From NCBI RefSeq assembly GCF_947501665.1, contig NZ_CANMWS010000007.1, positions 124,001 through 188,000 on the forward strand: a stretch of DNA of 64,000 bases, written 5' to 3'. The translations under genes were made by a program, and so were the position numbers. Numbering within the stretch: the stretch's first letter is position 1; each line of letters begins with the position of its first letter. Below the pieces are notes generated by a model. That model was not told the origin of the DNA. It saw only the letters and a program-made list of their open reading frames with translations, and made no database searches. This document shows, piece by piece, positions 46,733-56,719 of the stretch. The DNA is from an uncultured Shewanella sp. Lineage in GTDB: Bacteria > Pseudomonadota > Gammaproteobacteria > Enterobacterales > Shewanellaceae.

Positions 46733-46945
46733 ATGGACAAAATGCTACAACGCATTGAAGAGCTTGAAATGAAACAATCTTTTCAAGACATTACAATTGA
46801 AGAGTTAAACCAACAAGTCATCAAATTAAATGAGATCCTTGCCACCCAGCAAGAACAACTCAGACTCTTAGTGACCAAAATTCAAACTATTGAGCCAAGC
46901 AATATCGCCAGCCAAGCTGATGAAACACCCCCACCTCATTATTGA
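46733..46945 (+). CDS. slyX: SlyX family coiled-coil protein
   Basis: 70 residues, the usual SlyX length. It is one continuous heptad-patterned helix ([44 protein letters not shown]) followed by the family's C-terminal tail PPPHY. Function unknown despite the name. AGAGG precedes the start. Next to fkpA, as in E. coli. Confidence 0.93.
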   Translation: MDKMLQRIEELEMKQSFQDITIEELNQQVIKLNEILATQQEQLRLLVTKIQTIEPSNIASQADETPPPHY

Positions 46946-47059
46946 TTAATACTGAAACTGGTAGCATTCTGCAATATCAACGGGGTTAGATATACTTATA
47001 TTAAGTCAATTTACCCTTATTGGTAGTCCTCAACGCTTAACATGGAGTCACTTACATTT

Positions 47060-47572
47060 ATGTTGTCTATCGCACAAGTTGGAGAAACGGTCCTTACCCA
47101 AAAAGCCAACAATATCGCTAATATTGATGCTCATATTCATACATTGGCCACAACAATGCTAGACACACTTAAAGCAGCCAAAGGCGTTGGATTGGCCGCG
47201 CCACAAATTCATGAAAGCATAGCGCTCTTTATTATGGCCTCTCATCCGAATGAACGTTACCCTGATGCGCCTCTTATCTCGCCTACCGTAGTCATTAACC
47301 CCTTTATACTGGCCACATCAGATATTATGGAGGCAGGTGAAGAAGGCTGTTTATCCATAAAAAATCAGCGCTATTCCATTTTACGGCACCAATGGGTGGA
47401 TGTGCGATATCAATCACTAAAAGGCCAGTGGATTGAAGAGCGATTAGTGGGTTTCATTGCACGTATTTTTCAACATGAATATGATCACCTACAAGGGATC
47501 ACGATTGATCAAAGAGCCCGAATGCAAAATAGCTTAACTGGCGTAGCCAATTCACCTAAGGTGGATCCATGA
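47060..47572 (+). CDS. def: Peptide deformylase paralogue
   Basis: 170 residues from the ATG at 47060; an ATG six codons earlier is possible and neither has a good ribosome binding site. Deformylase removes the formyl group of the initiator Met. All three motifs are kept: GVGLAAPQI, EEGCLSI (Cys binds metal) and QHEYDHL (HExxH). The primary def usually sits with fmt and rsmB, so this is probably a second copy. It overlaps the following lipoprotein gene by four bases (ATGA), so it is translationally coupled to the lpoB group. Confidence 0.93.
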   Translation: MLSIAQVGETVLTQKANNIANIDAHIHTLATTMLDTLKAAKGVGLAAPQIHESIALFIMASHPNERYPDAPLISPTVVINPFILATSDIMEAGEEGCLSIKNQRYSILRHQWVDVRYQSLKGQWIEERLVGFIARIFQHEYDHLQGITIDQRARMQNSLTGVANSPKVDP

Positions 47573-48906
47573 AAGCAAAGTTCACCCCCTTACTGTTATT
47601 ACTCACATTATCTGGGTGCGCCATCAACAGTGTGTTTATTAGTTACCCTTCACAACTCGCTCCCGTTAAAGCCGATCTCAATACCAATACGCCTCTTAAG
47701 GGATTGAGTCTTTTAACATCTAAAATATCTGGTAATGACGGCTTATTATATGCACAAGAAGCAGGACGAGTTGCTCAAATAGGCGGTGATTTTGATGCCA
47801 GTAAAGCCTTCTATCAACAAGCTGTCAGCGATTATATCGCCTTTGATAATAAAGCCACTGTCAGCTTAACTGAAACAGGCGCGACGGCCAGTAGTTTAAT
47901 TGTCAACGACAATGTGATCCCCTATCGTGGTCCAGGTTATGAAAGAATTTTATTACACCAATATCAAGCACTGAATTATATTTTTAGTGATGATTTTGAA
48001 GGCGCGCTCGTCGAAGTTAGACGTAGTAATGAATTACAAAGTACTGAGCAAGCCAAATACGAAGAATCAAATAAATCTGTACAAGCAATGGCTAACGGGA
48101 CAGTCAATGCAGAGATGAGCAAGCTCAGCCAAGCTGCAGGTAGCACAACGAGTGCTTTCTTAAATGCATACAGCTACTATACCACTGGCGTATTGCATGA
48201 AGTGCTTGGCGAACCTAATGATGCCTTTATCGACTATCGAAAAGCAGCGCAAATTTCCCCCAACAACCCTTATGTACATCAAGATTTAGTGCGCTTAGCC
48301 AAACAATTGGGCATGCCACAGTACAATGAATTTAAACGTCGTTGGGGACACGCTATTTTCCCCAAAACAGGCCAAGGTCAAGTGATCTTTTTAATTGAGC
48401 GAGGTTTTGTTCCCGCCAAACAAAGTTTCACCGTGCCTTTTCCCATTAATGACAAATGGCAAAGTATTTCATTAGCCACTTATCCATCCAGAGAGCCACA
48501 AATACCCTCCACAAATATTCAAGGTATCGGCCCCTTATTACAAGCTGCGCCTATTGCTAATATTGGTGCATTGGCCATTACAGCCTTAAAGGAAGATTTA
48601 CCTGCTGCCCTTGCTCGGCAAGTCGCGAGAGTCTATGCTAAATATTCACTTGCTAGAAATGCCAATGATTGGGGCTCTGTCGTGCTTCAAATTTTCAACC
48701 TTGTATCAGAACAGGCAGATAGACGCAGTTGGTTGACTTTGCCTCAACAAGCTCAAATTGCGCGAAAATACCTCAACCCCGGTCAATACGATATTCAATT
48801 GGATAATAGTTCCACAACAAAGATTAATATAGAATCCAATAGAACAACCTTGATTTGGGTTATAGATACAGGTAATTATACTCGTTTTTATTCAACCATT
48901 ATTTAG
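47569..48906 (+). CDS. COG3014-type lipoprotein with TPR-like repeats
   Basis: 445 residues. Lipobox TLSGC (Cys17). The N-terminal half (about 50-250) is helical and TPR-like (AGRVAQIGGDFDASKAFYQQAVSDYIAFDNKA, YYTTGVLHEVLGEPNDAFIDYRKAAQISPNNPYVHQDLVRLAK), the C-terminal half beta-rich. Proteins of this kind are commonly found next to lpoB-like genes in Vibrio and Shewanella, but their function is not known to me. It lies between the def paralogue (overlap) and lpoB (23 bases). Confidence 0.82.
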   Translation: MKAKFTPLLLLLTLSGCAINSVFISYPSQLAPVKADLNTNTPLKGLSLLTSKISGNDGLLYAQEAGRVAQIGGDFDASKAFYQQAVSDYIAFDNKATVSLTETGATASSLIVNDNVIPYRGPGYERILLHQYQALNYIFSDDFEGALVEVRRSNELQSTEQAKYEESNKSVQAMANGTVNAEMSKLSQAAGSTTSAFLNAYSYYTTGVLHEVLGEPNDAFIDYRKAAQISPNNPYVHQDLVRLAKQLGMPQYNEFKRRWGHAIFPKTGQGQVIFLIERGFVPAKQSFTVPFPINDKWQSISLATYPSREPQIPSTNIQGIGPLLQAAPIANIGALAITALKEDLPAALARQVARVYAKYSLARNANDWGSVVLQIFNLVSEQADRRSWLTLPQQAQIARKYLNPGQYDIQLDNSSTTKINIESNRTTLIWVIDTGNYTRFYSTII

Positions 48907-48929
48907 CAACCACTTGTATGGAATTCATT

Positions 48930-49523
48930 ATGAAAAACGTTAAGTTTATTTTTATTATTACATTTTTAATCGCCTTAGCAGGTTGTCAATCTAAGGTACA
49001 ATATGGTGATGCAACTGAAGTTGAAACCGTAAATGCAAATTTCGGTTCCACTGATCTCCAAGCAATAACGACCAAAATGGTCAACAGTATGCTGACTTTC
49101 CCCCCAGTTGTTGCGCTAACAGCCAATGACCGCCCCATTATTTTTGTTGACCGTATAAAGAATAAAACGTCTGAGCATATTGACACTGAATCCGTTACTG
49201 ACTCTATCAGTAACCAGTTATTGCGATCTGGCAAATTTCGTTTCATCGACATGACCAAAGTGGACTCTGTTCGTAAGCAACTCGATTATCAGAATAATTC
49301 AGGTATGGTGGATCCTTCAACTGCCATTAACTTTGGTCGCCAAATTGGCGCACAATACATGCTTTACGGCAACTTATCGAGCATAGTAAAGCAGGCTGGC
49401 AGCACCAAAGATGTTTACTACAAAATGACAATGCGTTTAATGGATTTACAAACAGGTCTTATTGAATGGTCAGATGAAAAAGAAATTCGTAAAGTGAAAT
49501 CAAGCTCTTTCTTAGGCTTGTAA
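48930..49523 (+). CDS. lpoB: Penicillin-binding protein activator LpoB-like lipoprotein
   Basis: 197 residues from the ATG at 48930, which has GGAA upstream; another ATG four codons before is less likely. Lipobox ALAGC (Cys19). The domain has the LpoB/CsgG-like fold markers RPIIFVDRIKNKTSEHIDT, LLRSGKFRFID, GRQIGAQYMLYGNLSSIV and YYKMTMRLMDLQTGLIEWSDEKEIRK. In E. coli LpoB is an outer membrane lipoprotein that reaches through peptidoglycan to activate PBP1B. Last gene of a three-gene set with def and a TPR lipoprotein. Confidence 0.9.
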   Translation: MKNVKFIFIITFLIALAGCQSKVQYGDATEVETVNANFGSTDLQAITTKMVNSMLTFPPVVALTANDRPIIFVDRIKNKTSEHIDTESVTDSISNQLLRSGKFRFIDMTKVDSVRKQLDYQNNSGMVDPSTAINFGRQIGAQYMLYGNLSSIVKQAGSTKDVYYKMTMRLMDLQTGLIEWSDEKEIRKVKSSSFLGL

Positions 49524-49531
49524 TACACTTT

Positions 49532-49584
49532 TATACCCATGATACTTCAAGATGCAGGATTCAGCTTGAAGTATCACGGATATA
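49532..49584. repeat. REP-like palindrome
   Basis: A 20-base arm starting TATACCCATGATACTTC (49532-49551) pairs, with two mismatches, with the arm at 49565-49584. The centre is ATGCAGGATTCAG. It lies after lpoB and may act as a hairpin terminator; a half copy sits inside the rbs operon. Confidence 0.75.
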
Positions 49585-49704
49585 AGCAGGCATTCTCATA
49601 TGAGTTAATGCCTGCTACTCCAGCGCCAGCCAATCATTATGTAATATTTTTGTTGCAAAAATGTCATTTACAAGCATTATGCTAACCTTCATTTCTCTCA
49701 ATGG

Positions 49705-51018
49705 ATGTTAAAAACCATCATGCTTTTCTCAAAAAAAAATCGACACTATGCTTGTGTTATCGCTTGCCTCACCTTCATAACAGCTTGTAATGATGACAAT
49801 TCCGATCCACTTCCAACTGAGCTTGTTGAAAATGCCGATGAAAACACTCAGTCAACAAATAAAATCTCAGCACAACTTGGGCCAAGACCGCTATTTCTTG
49901 TCAGAGACATGCAAGATAGCGAATTAAAAACCACACTTGAACAATGCGCCACTCAGCCTTTTTACCGTAGTGATTTCTCCATTGGTCATCGCGGCGCTGC
50001 TATGCAATTTCCTGAACATACTAAAGAATCTTACCAAGCCGCTATTGATTCAGGTGCAGGAATTGTTGAATGCGACGTGACTTTTACTTCTGATAAACAA
50101 CTCGTGTGTCGTCATTCCCAGTGCGATCTAGCCACTACGACCAACATATTAGCTATTCCAGAGCTGGCTAATCAATGTAATCAACCTTTCACCCCTGCCG
50201 ATCTTGATAACGGTATTACTGCTAGTGCGACTTGTTGCACAAGTGATATTACAGTGGCCGAATTTAAATCTTTATGTGGAAAAATGGACGCATTTAATCC
50301 TGAGGCGATGACGGCTGAAGAATATATGGATGGCACAGCAAACTGGCGCACCGATCTATATTCGAGCTGTGGTACTGTAATGACCCATGCTGAAAGTATT
50401 GCTCTCTTTAAAGAGGCGGGTGTGAAGATGACTCCCGAGTTAAAAACCCCCAGTATTACTATGCCTTATGATGGATATAGCCAAGCTGACTTTGCCAAAC
50501 ACATGCTGGATGAATATATTGCAGCAGATGTTGCTCCATCTGATGTTTATCCTCAATCCTTTCAATTAGAGGATTTACAGTATTGGTTAACCAGCCACCC
50601 AGAATATGCCAAACAAGGTGTTTATCTTGATGGCCGTTATGATCTTAATGATTTTGATCCCAATAATGCTGCTAGCTGGTCGCCGACAATGGATGAGTTA
50701 AAAAATCAAGGCATTAATATTATTGCTCCTCCGTTATGGGCATTAGTCACTTTAGATGACAATAACAATATTGTGCCTTCAAATTATGCCAAAGCCGCAA
50801 CCGCTGCCAACCTTAAAATCATTACGTGGACGCTGGAGCGCTCGGGATTATTGAAAGAGAAAGGAGGTTGGTATTATCAAAGTATTAGCGAAAAAATTCA
50901 GCAAGATGGGGATACCTATGAGTTACTGGATGTATTAGCTCAAGATGTAGGCGTTATCGGCGTCTTTTCAGACTGGCCAGCAACGGTCACCTATTATGCA
51001 AATTGCCATCATTTATAA
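49705..51018 (+). CDS. Glycerophosphodiester phosphodiesterase family lipoprotein
   Basis: 437 residues. The N-terminus ([14 protein letters not shown]) gives a lipobox at Cys28. Catalytic GDPD blocks are seen: [19 protein letters not shown] (His-Arg of HRG), [24 protein letters not shown] (Glu-x-Asp and His), [11 protein letters not shown] and, late, ITWTLERSG. It cleaves phosphodiester bonds of glycerophosphodiesters or related molecules. An insert of about 80 residues with several cysteines (about 155-240) lies between the catalytic segments, as in the larger secreted members. A strong terminator follows. Confidence 0.88.
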   Translation: MLKTIMLFSKKNRHYACVIACLTFITACNDDNSDPLPTELVENADENTQSTNKISAQLGPRPLFLVRDMQDSELKTTLEQCATQPFYRSDFSIGHRGAAMQFPEHTKESYQAAIDSGAGIVECDVTFTSDKQLVCRHSQCDLATTTNILAIPELANQCNQPFTPADLDNGITASATCCTSDITVAEFKSLCGKMDAFNPEAMTAEEYMDGTANWRTDLYSSCGTVMTHAESIALFKEAGVKMTPELKTPSITMPYDGYSQADFAKHMLDEYIAADVAPSDVYPQSFQLEDLQYWLTSHPEYAKQGVYLDGRYDLNDFDPNNAASWSPTMDELKNQGINIIAPPLWALVTLDDNNNIVPSNYAKAATAANLKIITWTLERSGLLKEKGGWYYQSISEKIQQDGDTYELLDVLAQDVGVIGVFSDWPATVTYYANCHHL

Positions 51019-51032
51019 AAGTGATTAAGCCC

Positions 51033-51064
51033 AAAAAAGGCGCCTCAATGGCGCCTTTTTTTAA
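51033..51064 (+). terminator. Terminator after the glycerophosphodiesterase gene
   Basis: Stem AAAAAAGGCGCC / GGCGCCTTTTTT with loop TCAAT and a run of seven T; it also suits the converging phosphoribosyltransferase gene. Confidence 0.94.
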
Positions 51065-51073
51065 CAATAAGTG

Positions 51074-51634
51074 TTAAACAAACAAATCTTTTATATTGGC
51101 TAAGTCACCTTTACCTTCTATGATCTCTTGAGCTGATAATCCTGACACTTCATGAGGAAACACCAACCACTCATCAGAGCCATGAATATAATAATCAGGT
51201 TTTAACGGCACCGCTGTATTTTTAGGTTTGTAGTATGGGCAGGCAATACGCACATCTTTAGGGATGTTTAAACGCATCAACTCACCCAACTTTTCTTTTA
51301 AAGCATGAATACTGCGACCCGAATCAAATACATCATCAACAATCAGCAATCCATCATCAGCGTTTGCATTTTCAACAATATAATGCAATCCATGAACCTT
51401 AATTTGTTTACTCTGTTGATTAATACCGTAATACGAAGATGTCCTGACAGCAATGTGATCGGTTTCGACTTGTTTAAAATCAAAAAACTCTTGTACTGCA
51501 ATACCTATGGGCGCACCACCGCGCCAGATCCCAACAATAAACTGCGGGCGAAAACCACTCTCATAAACTTGCGCTGCCAAACGAAATGAATCTTCTAATA
51601 ATTGCTGCGCTGTAATAAAGCACTTCTGTGACAT
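51074..51634 (-). CDS. Purine phosphoribosyltransferase (hypoxanthine/xanthine type)
   Basis: 186 residues with the PRPP-binding motif GLLIVDDVFDSGRSIHAL, the loop IVGIWRGGAPIGIAVQEFF near the N-terminus and late DYYIHGSDEWLVFPHE, where Trp may stack on the purine. It makes a nucleotide from a purine base and PRPP in salvage. Base specificity (hypoxanthine, guanine or xanthine) is not decided by what I can see. It is a single gene; the 264 bases after its start side hold no gene. Confidence 0.87.
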   Translation of the reverse strand: MSQKCFITAQQLLEDSFRLAAQVYESGFRPQFIVGIWRGGAPIGIAVQEFFDFKQVETDHIAVRTSSYYGINQQSKQIKVHGLHYIVENANADDGLLIVDDVFDSGRSIHALKEKLGELMRLNIPKDVRIACPYYKPKNTAVPLKPDYYIHGSDEWLVFPHEVSGLSAQEIIEGKGDLANIKDLFV

Positions 51635-51898
51635 CTTGCCGTCCCCGTTTATTATATTTAATTTGGTACGGCGGGCTGATCCTGCATTTCCAAGATCTCA
51701 ATGTAGTTAAAACAAAGAACCTATCGCATCTTTATTTTTTAAAGCACCCACCTGATTTTGGAGGTGCATTTTATACTAAAAAAAATATTTATGCCTTAAA
51801 AATAAGCGTAATGTGTGCACTAACGAATAAAAAGTAAAGCCGTCAGCAAAGCATCTCTTATTAATACAACAAAGAAATAACAAACATAAGAGCACAAA

Positions 51899-52972
51899 TT
51901 AAATATACTCTCTTGGCTGCAAACTTATCATCACAGGTGCATGATCGCTACTTTGGCTATCATGCTCATATTGAGGATTAACTAAATGTTCGTCAAATAT
52001 TTGATATTGGGATACCACAGCCATATTATGCTTATCGGTGGGCACAAACTCTGACGATAATAAAATATAATCTAATACCATCCCTTGAGCGCCATAATAA
52101 TGTGTCGCTGCGCGAGGTAATTCAAACACGAGATCTAAACTGCCTTGATATAAATCAAAGGCATCTCGTATACAAAAATCACTGAGCTCACCAATCGATG
52201 GTCGAAAAAAACGCAATTCATGAGTCAATAAGTGAGATAATATATCCCCAGACATCGCATCATTAAAATCCCCCATTAATACAAAAGGCAGATGAGAATG
52301 TTGTCGTCTTTTTATGATATTACTCAATAACATCGCAGCTTCAGTTCCTCGCTGAATACTTGACGCCCACGTACCCAACACATTTTCAGCTAACACTTGG
52401 CCGACATTATCAGGATCAATTGTAGGTATTTCAATCTGCTCTGTTGGCTCTGAAGGTAATGATTTTACTTGATAAGCACTCTGTACTGGTTCAATAGTAG
52501 GACGTTTCGATTTAAAATGCACAACATAGAATTCACAGCTCCCCACATGCGGCAATTTAATCCCTGCCAGCAAGGGCGAGCGACTATACCTAAAGTCACT
52601 AATTAACCCCATGCTTCCCGCTAATCGGGGATCTGCTTCTATCACCAATGTATATTCAATGGGGTAACGTGAAGCAATGGCCACGACAGGAGAATCATAT
52701 ACGTGATCGGCTATTGGTACAGGCTCACCTGCAATAGCAAAGTAAGGGTAGCCTTGCGCTTTAATAAACGCCTTGAGTGCCTCACCACTAAACACTTCCT
52801 GAAAAGCAATCACATCCGGTTTGGCCTTAGATAAAAATTGCGCTATCCATGCGAGTTTTTTCTGCCATTCCTGATGAGTATAAATATTATCAAAATCATA
52901 ATAAGCCCCGGGAGGCTCCATAAAATTAAACAAATTCAATGTCGCTATTTTTATCTCATCACGATCACTCAA
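51899..52972 (-). CDS. Endonuclease/exonuclease/phosphatase family protein
   Basis: 357 residues with the EEP fold motifs: IATLNLFNF, VIAFQEVFSG (metal-binding Glu), FVLMGDFNDAMSGD (Asp and Asn) and the end SSDHAPVMISL (Asp-His pair). Such enzymes cut DNA, RNA, phosphoinositides or other phosphodiesters. No signal peptide. The long acidic middle insert (about 170-205) is unusual and not assigned. It follows the yedI gene by 13 bases, so they share a transcript. Confidence 0.88.
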   Translation of the reverse strand: MSDRDEIKIATLNLFNFMEPPGAYYDFDNIYTHQEWQKKLAWIAQFLSKAKPDVIAFQEVFSGEALKAFIKAQGYPYFAIAGEPVPIADHVYDSPVVAIASRYPIEYTLVIEADPRLAGSMGLISDFRYSRSPLLAGIKLPHVGSCEFYVVHFKSKRPTIEPVQSAYQVKSLPSEPTEQIEIPTIDPDNVGQVLAENVLGTWASSIQRGTEAAMLLSNIIKRRQHSHLPFVLMGDFNDAMSGDILSHLLTHELRFFRPSIGELSDFCIRDAFDLYQGSLDLVFELPRAATHYYGAQGMVLDYILLSSEFVPTDKHNMAVVSQYQIFDEHLVNPQYEHDSQSSDHAPVMISLQPREYI

Positions 52973-52985
52973 CAGAACATCCTTT

Positions 52986-53942
52986 TTAACTATTCACTTT
53001 CTTCTGGATTGTCTTAGTCAGCTCAAACACGAGTAAAGCAAGCCCACCCACTAAGACACCAAAAAATGCATTTAATATACTCGGGGTGATAAAAAACAAA
53101 ATCGCCCCCAATAAATGCCAAGATTGAGTCATTGAAGCCATCACACTAAACAAGGCTGAAATTTGATGTAAACCATGGGTCAAAATCCCCCCACCCACTG
53201 TAAACATGGCAATCGTGCCAATAACCGATAAACTTTTCATCAATCGTGGGGCGGCACTTAATAATAATAAGCCTATTTTTCGCTGAACATTGCCACGGTG
53301 ACCTATTACCTGCTGCTGGCTCAAGTATAGTCCCGCATCATCCATCCTCACAATCAAAGCCACAATACCATACACGCCAATTGTCATCACAACAGCAATA
53401 ATCACTAAGGTTATAAACTGAGTCATTAAACTCATTTGCGCCACAACACCTAAGGTAATCGCAATGATCTCAGCAGATAATACAAAATCCGTTCGAATAG
53501 CGCCTTTGATTTTTTTCGTTTCATAAGCCTTAAGATCCAGCGGCGTTTCCTCTTTCTGAATTGTAGAATTACCCTCAGAGTGTACAAATTGCTTTGTCTG
53601 TTTTTTATGAGTGTAAGCGTGATAAAGGCTTTCAAAACCTTCAAAGCAGAGATACAAGCCACCTATCATTAACAAAGGCATCACCGCCCAAGGAATGAAT
53701 GCACTGATCAATAACGCCAATGGCACTAAAATGCATTTATTTCTCAAAGAGCCTTTCGCCACCGCCCACACCACAGGCAATTCTCTGTCAGCATTGACCC
53801 CCGAAACTTGTTGAGCATTTAACGCTAAATCGTCTCCTAATACTCCAGCCGTTTTTCTGGCAGCCATTTTGCTCATGGTTGCTACATCATCTAACACAGT
53901 TGCAATGTCATCAAGCAAAGTGAGTAAACTGGCACCCGCCAT
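52986..53942 (-). CDS. yedI: YedI family membrane protein (DUF808)
   Basis: 318 residues, like E. coli YedI: MAGASLLTLLDDIATVLDDVATMSKMAARKTAGVLGDDLALNAQQV at the N-terminus, ADRELPVVWAVAKGSLRNKCILVPLALLISAFIPWAV, then several more membrane helices. Function unknown. MAGAS is taken as the start; an ATG two codons earlier is possible. First of a two-gene unit with the EEP protein. Confidence 0.92.
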   Translation of the reverse strand: MAGASLLTLLDDIATVLDDVATMSKMAARKTAGVLGDDLALNAQQVSGVNADRELPVVWAVAKGSLRNKCILVPLALLISAFIPWAVMPLLMIGGLYLCFEGFESLYHAYTHKKQTKQFVHSEGNSTIQKEETPLDLKAYETKKIKGAIRTDFVLSAEIIAITLGVVAQMSLMTQFITLVIIAVVMTIGVYGIVALIVRMDDAGLYLSQQQVIGHRGNVQRKIGLLLLSAAPRLMKSLSVIGTIAMFTVGGGILTHGLHQISALFSVMASMTQSWHLLGAILFFITPSILNAFFGVLVGGLALLVFELTKTIQKKVNS

Positions 53943-54128
53943 TGGCACTCCTTAGATACAAATCATCAATCATGTTTTCAAAATACGCTTTCTTACCCAT
54001 AGTCACAATGGCTTTTCTCTTTTTGGCCCATTTTTTAGCAAAATCATTTTTCATCAGAAAAAACCAAAGATCACCTCAGCGAAGCAGAGTATACTAGAGC
54101 CACTTTACTGCTTTGATGAGATAACACA

Positions 54129-54788
54129 ATGACGCAAGATGAAATGAAAAAAGCCGCTGCTTGGGCCGCACTAAAATACGTTGAACATGACAGTATTGTC
54201 GGTGTGGGCACTGGCTCGACAGTCAATCACTTTATTGATGCACTTGCCACAATGAAAGCTGACATTGATGGCGCAGTATCTAGCTCTGAAGCGTCAACTG
54301 AAAAAATGAAAGCCTTGGGGATCCCAGTTTTCGATCTTAACAGTGTCAATGAATTATCTCTTTACGTCGATGGTGCAGATGAAATCAATGCCAGCATGCA
54401 CATGATTAAAGGTGGCGGTGCAGCATTAACACGTGAGAAAATTGTTGCCGCAGTGGCAGATAAATTTATCTGTATCGCTGACAGTAGCAAGCAGGTTGAC
54501 ATTTTAGGTGAATTCCCATTACCCGTTGAAGTTATTCCTATGGCACGCTCTTACGTGGCCAGAGAGCTGGTTAAACTCGGTGGCGATCCCGTTTATCGAG
54601 AAGGCGTCAAAACCGATAATGGCAATATCATTTTAGATGTCTATAACATGAAAATTATGCAGCCCAAAATATTAGAAGAACAAATCAATGGGATTGTGGG
54701 TGTTGTCACTAACGGGTTATTTGCTCATCGCGGTGCAGACGTATTGTTAGTGGGTAAAGAAACTGGCGTTGAAACGATCACAGACTGA
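54129..54788 (+). CDS. rpiA: Ribose-5-phosphate isomerase A
   Basis: 219 residues, exactly the E. coli length. Converts ribose 5-phosphate and ribulose 5-phosphate in the pentose phosphate path. Conserved blocks are [62 protein letters not shown] (catalytic Asp and Glu) and [18 protein letters not shown] terminator follows 8 bases after the stop. Confidence 0.97.
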   Translation: MTQDEMKKAAAWAALKYVEHDSIVGVGTGSTVNHFIDALATMKADIDGAVSSSEASTEKMKALGIPVFDLNSVNELSLYVDGADEINASMHMIKGGGAALTREKIVAAVADKFICIADSSKQVDILGEFPLPVEVIPMARSYVARELVKLGGDPVYREGVKTDNGNIILDVYNMKIMQPKILEEQINGIVGVVTNGLFAHRGADVLLVGKETGVETITD

Positions 54789-54795
54789 AAAACAA

Positions 54796-54825
54796 AAAAG
54801 CTAAGTTAACAATAACTTAGCTTTT
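54796..54825. terminator. Terminator between rpiA and recJ
   Basis: Stem AAAAGCTAAGTTA / TAACTTAGCTTTT with loop ACAA, serving both converging genes. Confidence 0.9.
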
Positions 54826-54847
54826 CCCATTTATTTCCGGCTCACTA

Positions 54848-56572
54848 TTATGCCGCTTCAATCTGCTCAACTAATAACTGCAAGGATTGATTATTGCGGT
54901 ATTCATTCACATCCAATTTATACACCAATCTCACTTGCTGAACACTGGCATCAGGCCAATTCTTTAAGTCTACATTAAACGTAATAGCATCAAGCATGAC
55001 TCGACCACATAGCGTCTCTAACACGAGCTTTAAATGCTTCTCTCCTACAATACGCTGCTGAATAAGTCTAAAATACCCATCAAATAATGGTTCAGGAAAA
55101 GCTTGGCCCCAAGGCCCTGCTTGCCTAAGCTCCATGGCAACATCCATAGTCAATTCGTTTGCCGTTAATTCGCCATCGGATAGGTATTCCCCTGTGAGTA
55201 ACTCAGGTGTTATCGTTTCCCGAATCGCTTTATCAAACGCATCATGAAACGCCGCAAAATCCGTTTCTTTTATGGATAGCCCCGCGGCCATCGCATGACC
55301 ACCAAATTTCAAGATCATTTTGGGGTGCCGACTGTTTATCAATTCAAGTAAGTCTCGCATATGCACGCCTTTGATAGACCGAGCAGAACCTTTTATTTCT
55401 CCATTCCCCGCATCAGCAAATGCAATCACTGGTCGATGATATTTATCTTTTATACGGGAAGCCAAAATACCAATAACCCCTTGATGCCAATCCGCTTGAA
55501 ATAAAGCAATTCCCCATGGCAAAGATTCAATATCGAATGTCAAACGCTTCAAGCTTGTTAATGCTTCTTGTTGCATTTCTTGCTCTAGTTCTCGCCTTTC
55601 CATATTCAAGCTATCGAGTTTCGACGCCATTCTTCGCGCTTCCATGACATCGTCACAAAGTAAGGTTTCCACCCCTAAAGACATTTCATCTAATCGACCC
55701 GCCGCGTTCAATCTAGGGCCAACCGTAAAGCCAAAATCGGAAGCCACGACTCGAGACGGATTCTTTTTCGCCACATCTAATAACGCAGTGATCCCCACTC
55801 GACATCGTCCTGCTCGAACCCTTTTTAGCCCCATTTCAACTAAAATACGATTATTGCAATCTAACGGCACCACATCTGCTACCGTACCTAATGCCACAAT
55901 ATCCAATAAATGGGCCAAGTTTGGCTCAGTAAGTTTATGAGTTTGATACCAATTTCGCGTTCTTAATTCTGCTCGTAGAGCCGACATTAAATAAAAAGCG
56001 ACTCCCACACCGGCAATGGCTTTACTGGCAAATCCACAACCGACTTGATTAGGATTCACTATCGCATCAGCATTTGGAATAACCTGTCCAGGCAAATGAT
56101 GATCGGTTATCACCACTTGCATCCCTAATGCTTTTGCCGCTTCGACACCTTCAATGGATGAAATTCCATTATCCACAGTGATCAAAAGCTGCGCTCCCTT
56201 AGCCTGTGCCACTTGCACGATTTCAGGGCTGAGCCCATAACCGAAATCAAATCGATTAGGAATAAGATAATCAACATTAATGGCCCCCATCATTCGCAGT
56301 GCTAACAAACAGACACTGGTCGATGTGGCCCCATCAGCATCAAAATCCCCCATAATGAGAATGTGCTTCTTATTCGCCATTGCATCGGCAATAATGCTTG
56401 CAGCCTCAGTGAGTCCCAACATTGTAGTGGGTCTTAATAATTGACCTAAACTTAAGTCACACTCATGGGCAAGTACACCTCTACTGGCATAAATTTGTTT
56501 TAATAAGGGCGAAAAAGAATCTGACAGATGGCTATCATCCACATGAGGGCGGCGATTAATTTGATGGTTCAC
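54848..56572 (-). CDS. recJ: Single-stranded-DNA exonuclease RecJ
   Basis: 574 residues, the usual length. RecJ degrades single-stranded DNA 5' to 3' in recombination and repair. DHH-family motifs are in order: MGDFDADGATSTSVCLL, TVDNGISS, ITDHHLPG (DHH), VALGTVADVVPL and, in the C-terminal DHHA1 domain, FGGHAMAAGLSI. It is downstream of dsbC and xerD as in E. coli, but a hairpin terminator at 56662-56686 separates it from dsbC. Confidence 0.97.
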   Translation of the reverse strand: MNHQINRRPHVDDSHLSDSFSPLLKQIYASRGVLAHECDLSLGQLLRPTTMLGLTEAASIIADAMANKKHILIMGDFDADGATSTSVCLLALRMMGAINVDYLIPNRFDFGYGLSPEIVQVAQAKGAQLLITVDNGISSIEGVEAAKALGMQVVITDHHLPGQVIPNADAIVNPNQVGCGFASKAIAGVGVAFYLMSALRAELRTRNWYQTHKLTEPNLAHLLDIVALGTVADVVPLDCNNRILVEMGLKRVRAGRCRVGITALLDVAKKNPSRVVASDFGFTVGPRLNAAGRLDEMSLGVETLLCDDVMEARRMASKLDSLNMERRELEQEMQQEALTSLKRLTFDIESLPWGIALFQADWHQGVIGILASRIKDKYHRPVIAFADAGNGEIKGSARSIKGVHMRDLLELINSRHPKMILKFGGHAMAAGLSIKETDFAAFHDAFDKAIRETITPELLTGEYLSDGELTANELTMDVAMELRQAGPWGQAFPEPLFDGYFRLIQQRIVGEKHLKLVLETLCGRVMLDAITFNVDLKNWPDASVQQVRLVYKLDVNEYRNNQSLQLLVEQIEAA

Positions 56573-56642
56573 AAATGAAAGTTACCTAAAGAAACAATAA
56601 GGCCTATATCGTAAGCTAAAGTATAAAAAAAGACACTAAATA

Positions 56643-56658
56643 ATACCAATTTGATTAG
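56643..56658. repeat. Lone ATACCAAT terminal-repeat fragment
   Basis: ATACCAATTTGATTA matches the end of the repeat elements at 4883 and 44848, without any of their interior. It sits between recJ and dsbC. Confidence 0.55.
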
Positions 56659-56661
56659 GCA

Positions 56662-56686
56662 TAAAAAATGAGCCAATCGGCTCATT
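56662..56686 (-). terminator. Terminator of dsbC
   Basis: Stem AATGAGCC / GGCTCATT around a four-base loop; on the minus strand it is followed by TTTTTT. Confidence 0.82.
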
Positions 56687-56719
56687 CTTATTAAAACAAT
56701 GTCAGTGTGGTAAACTCAC

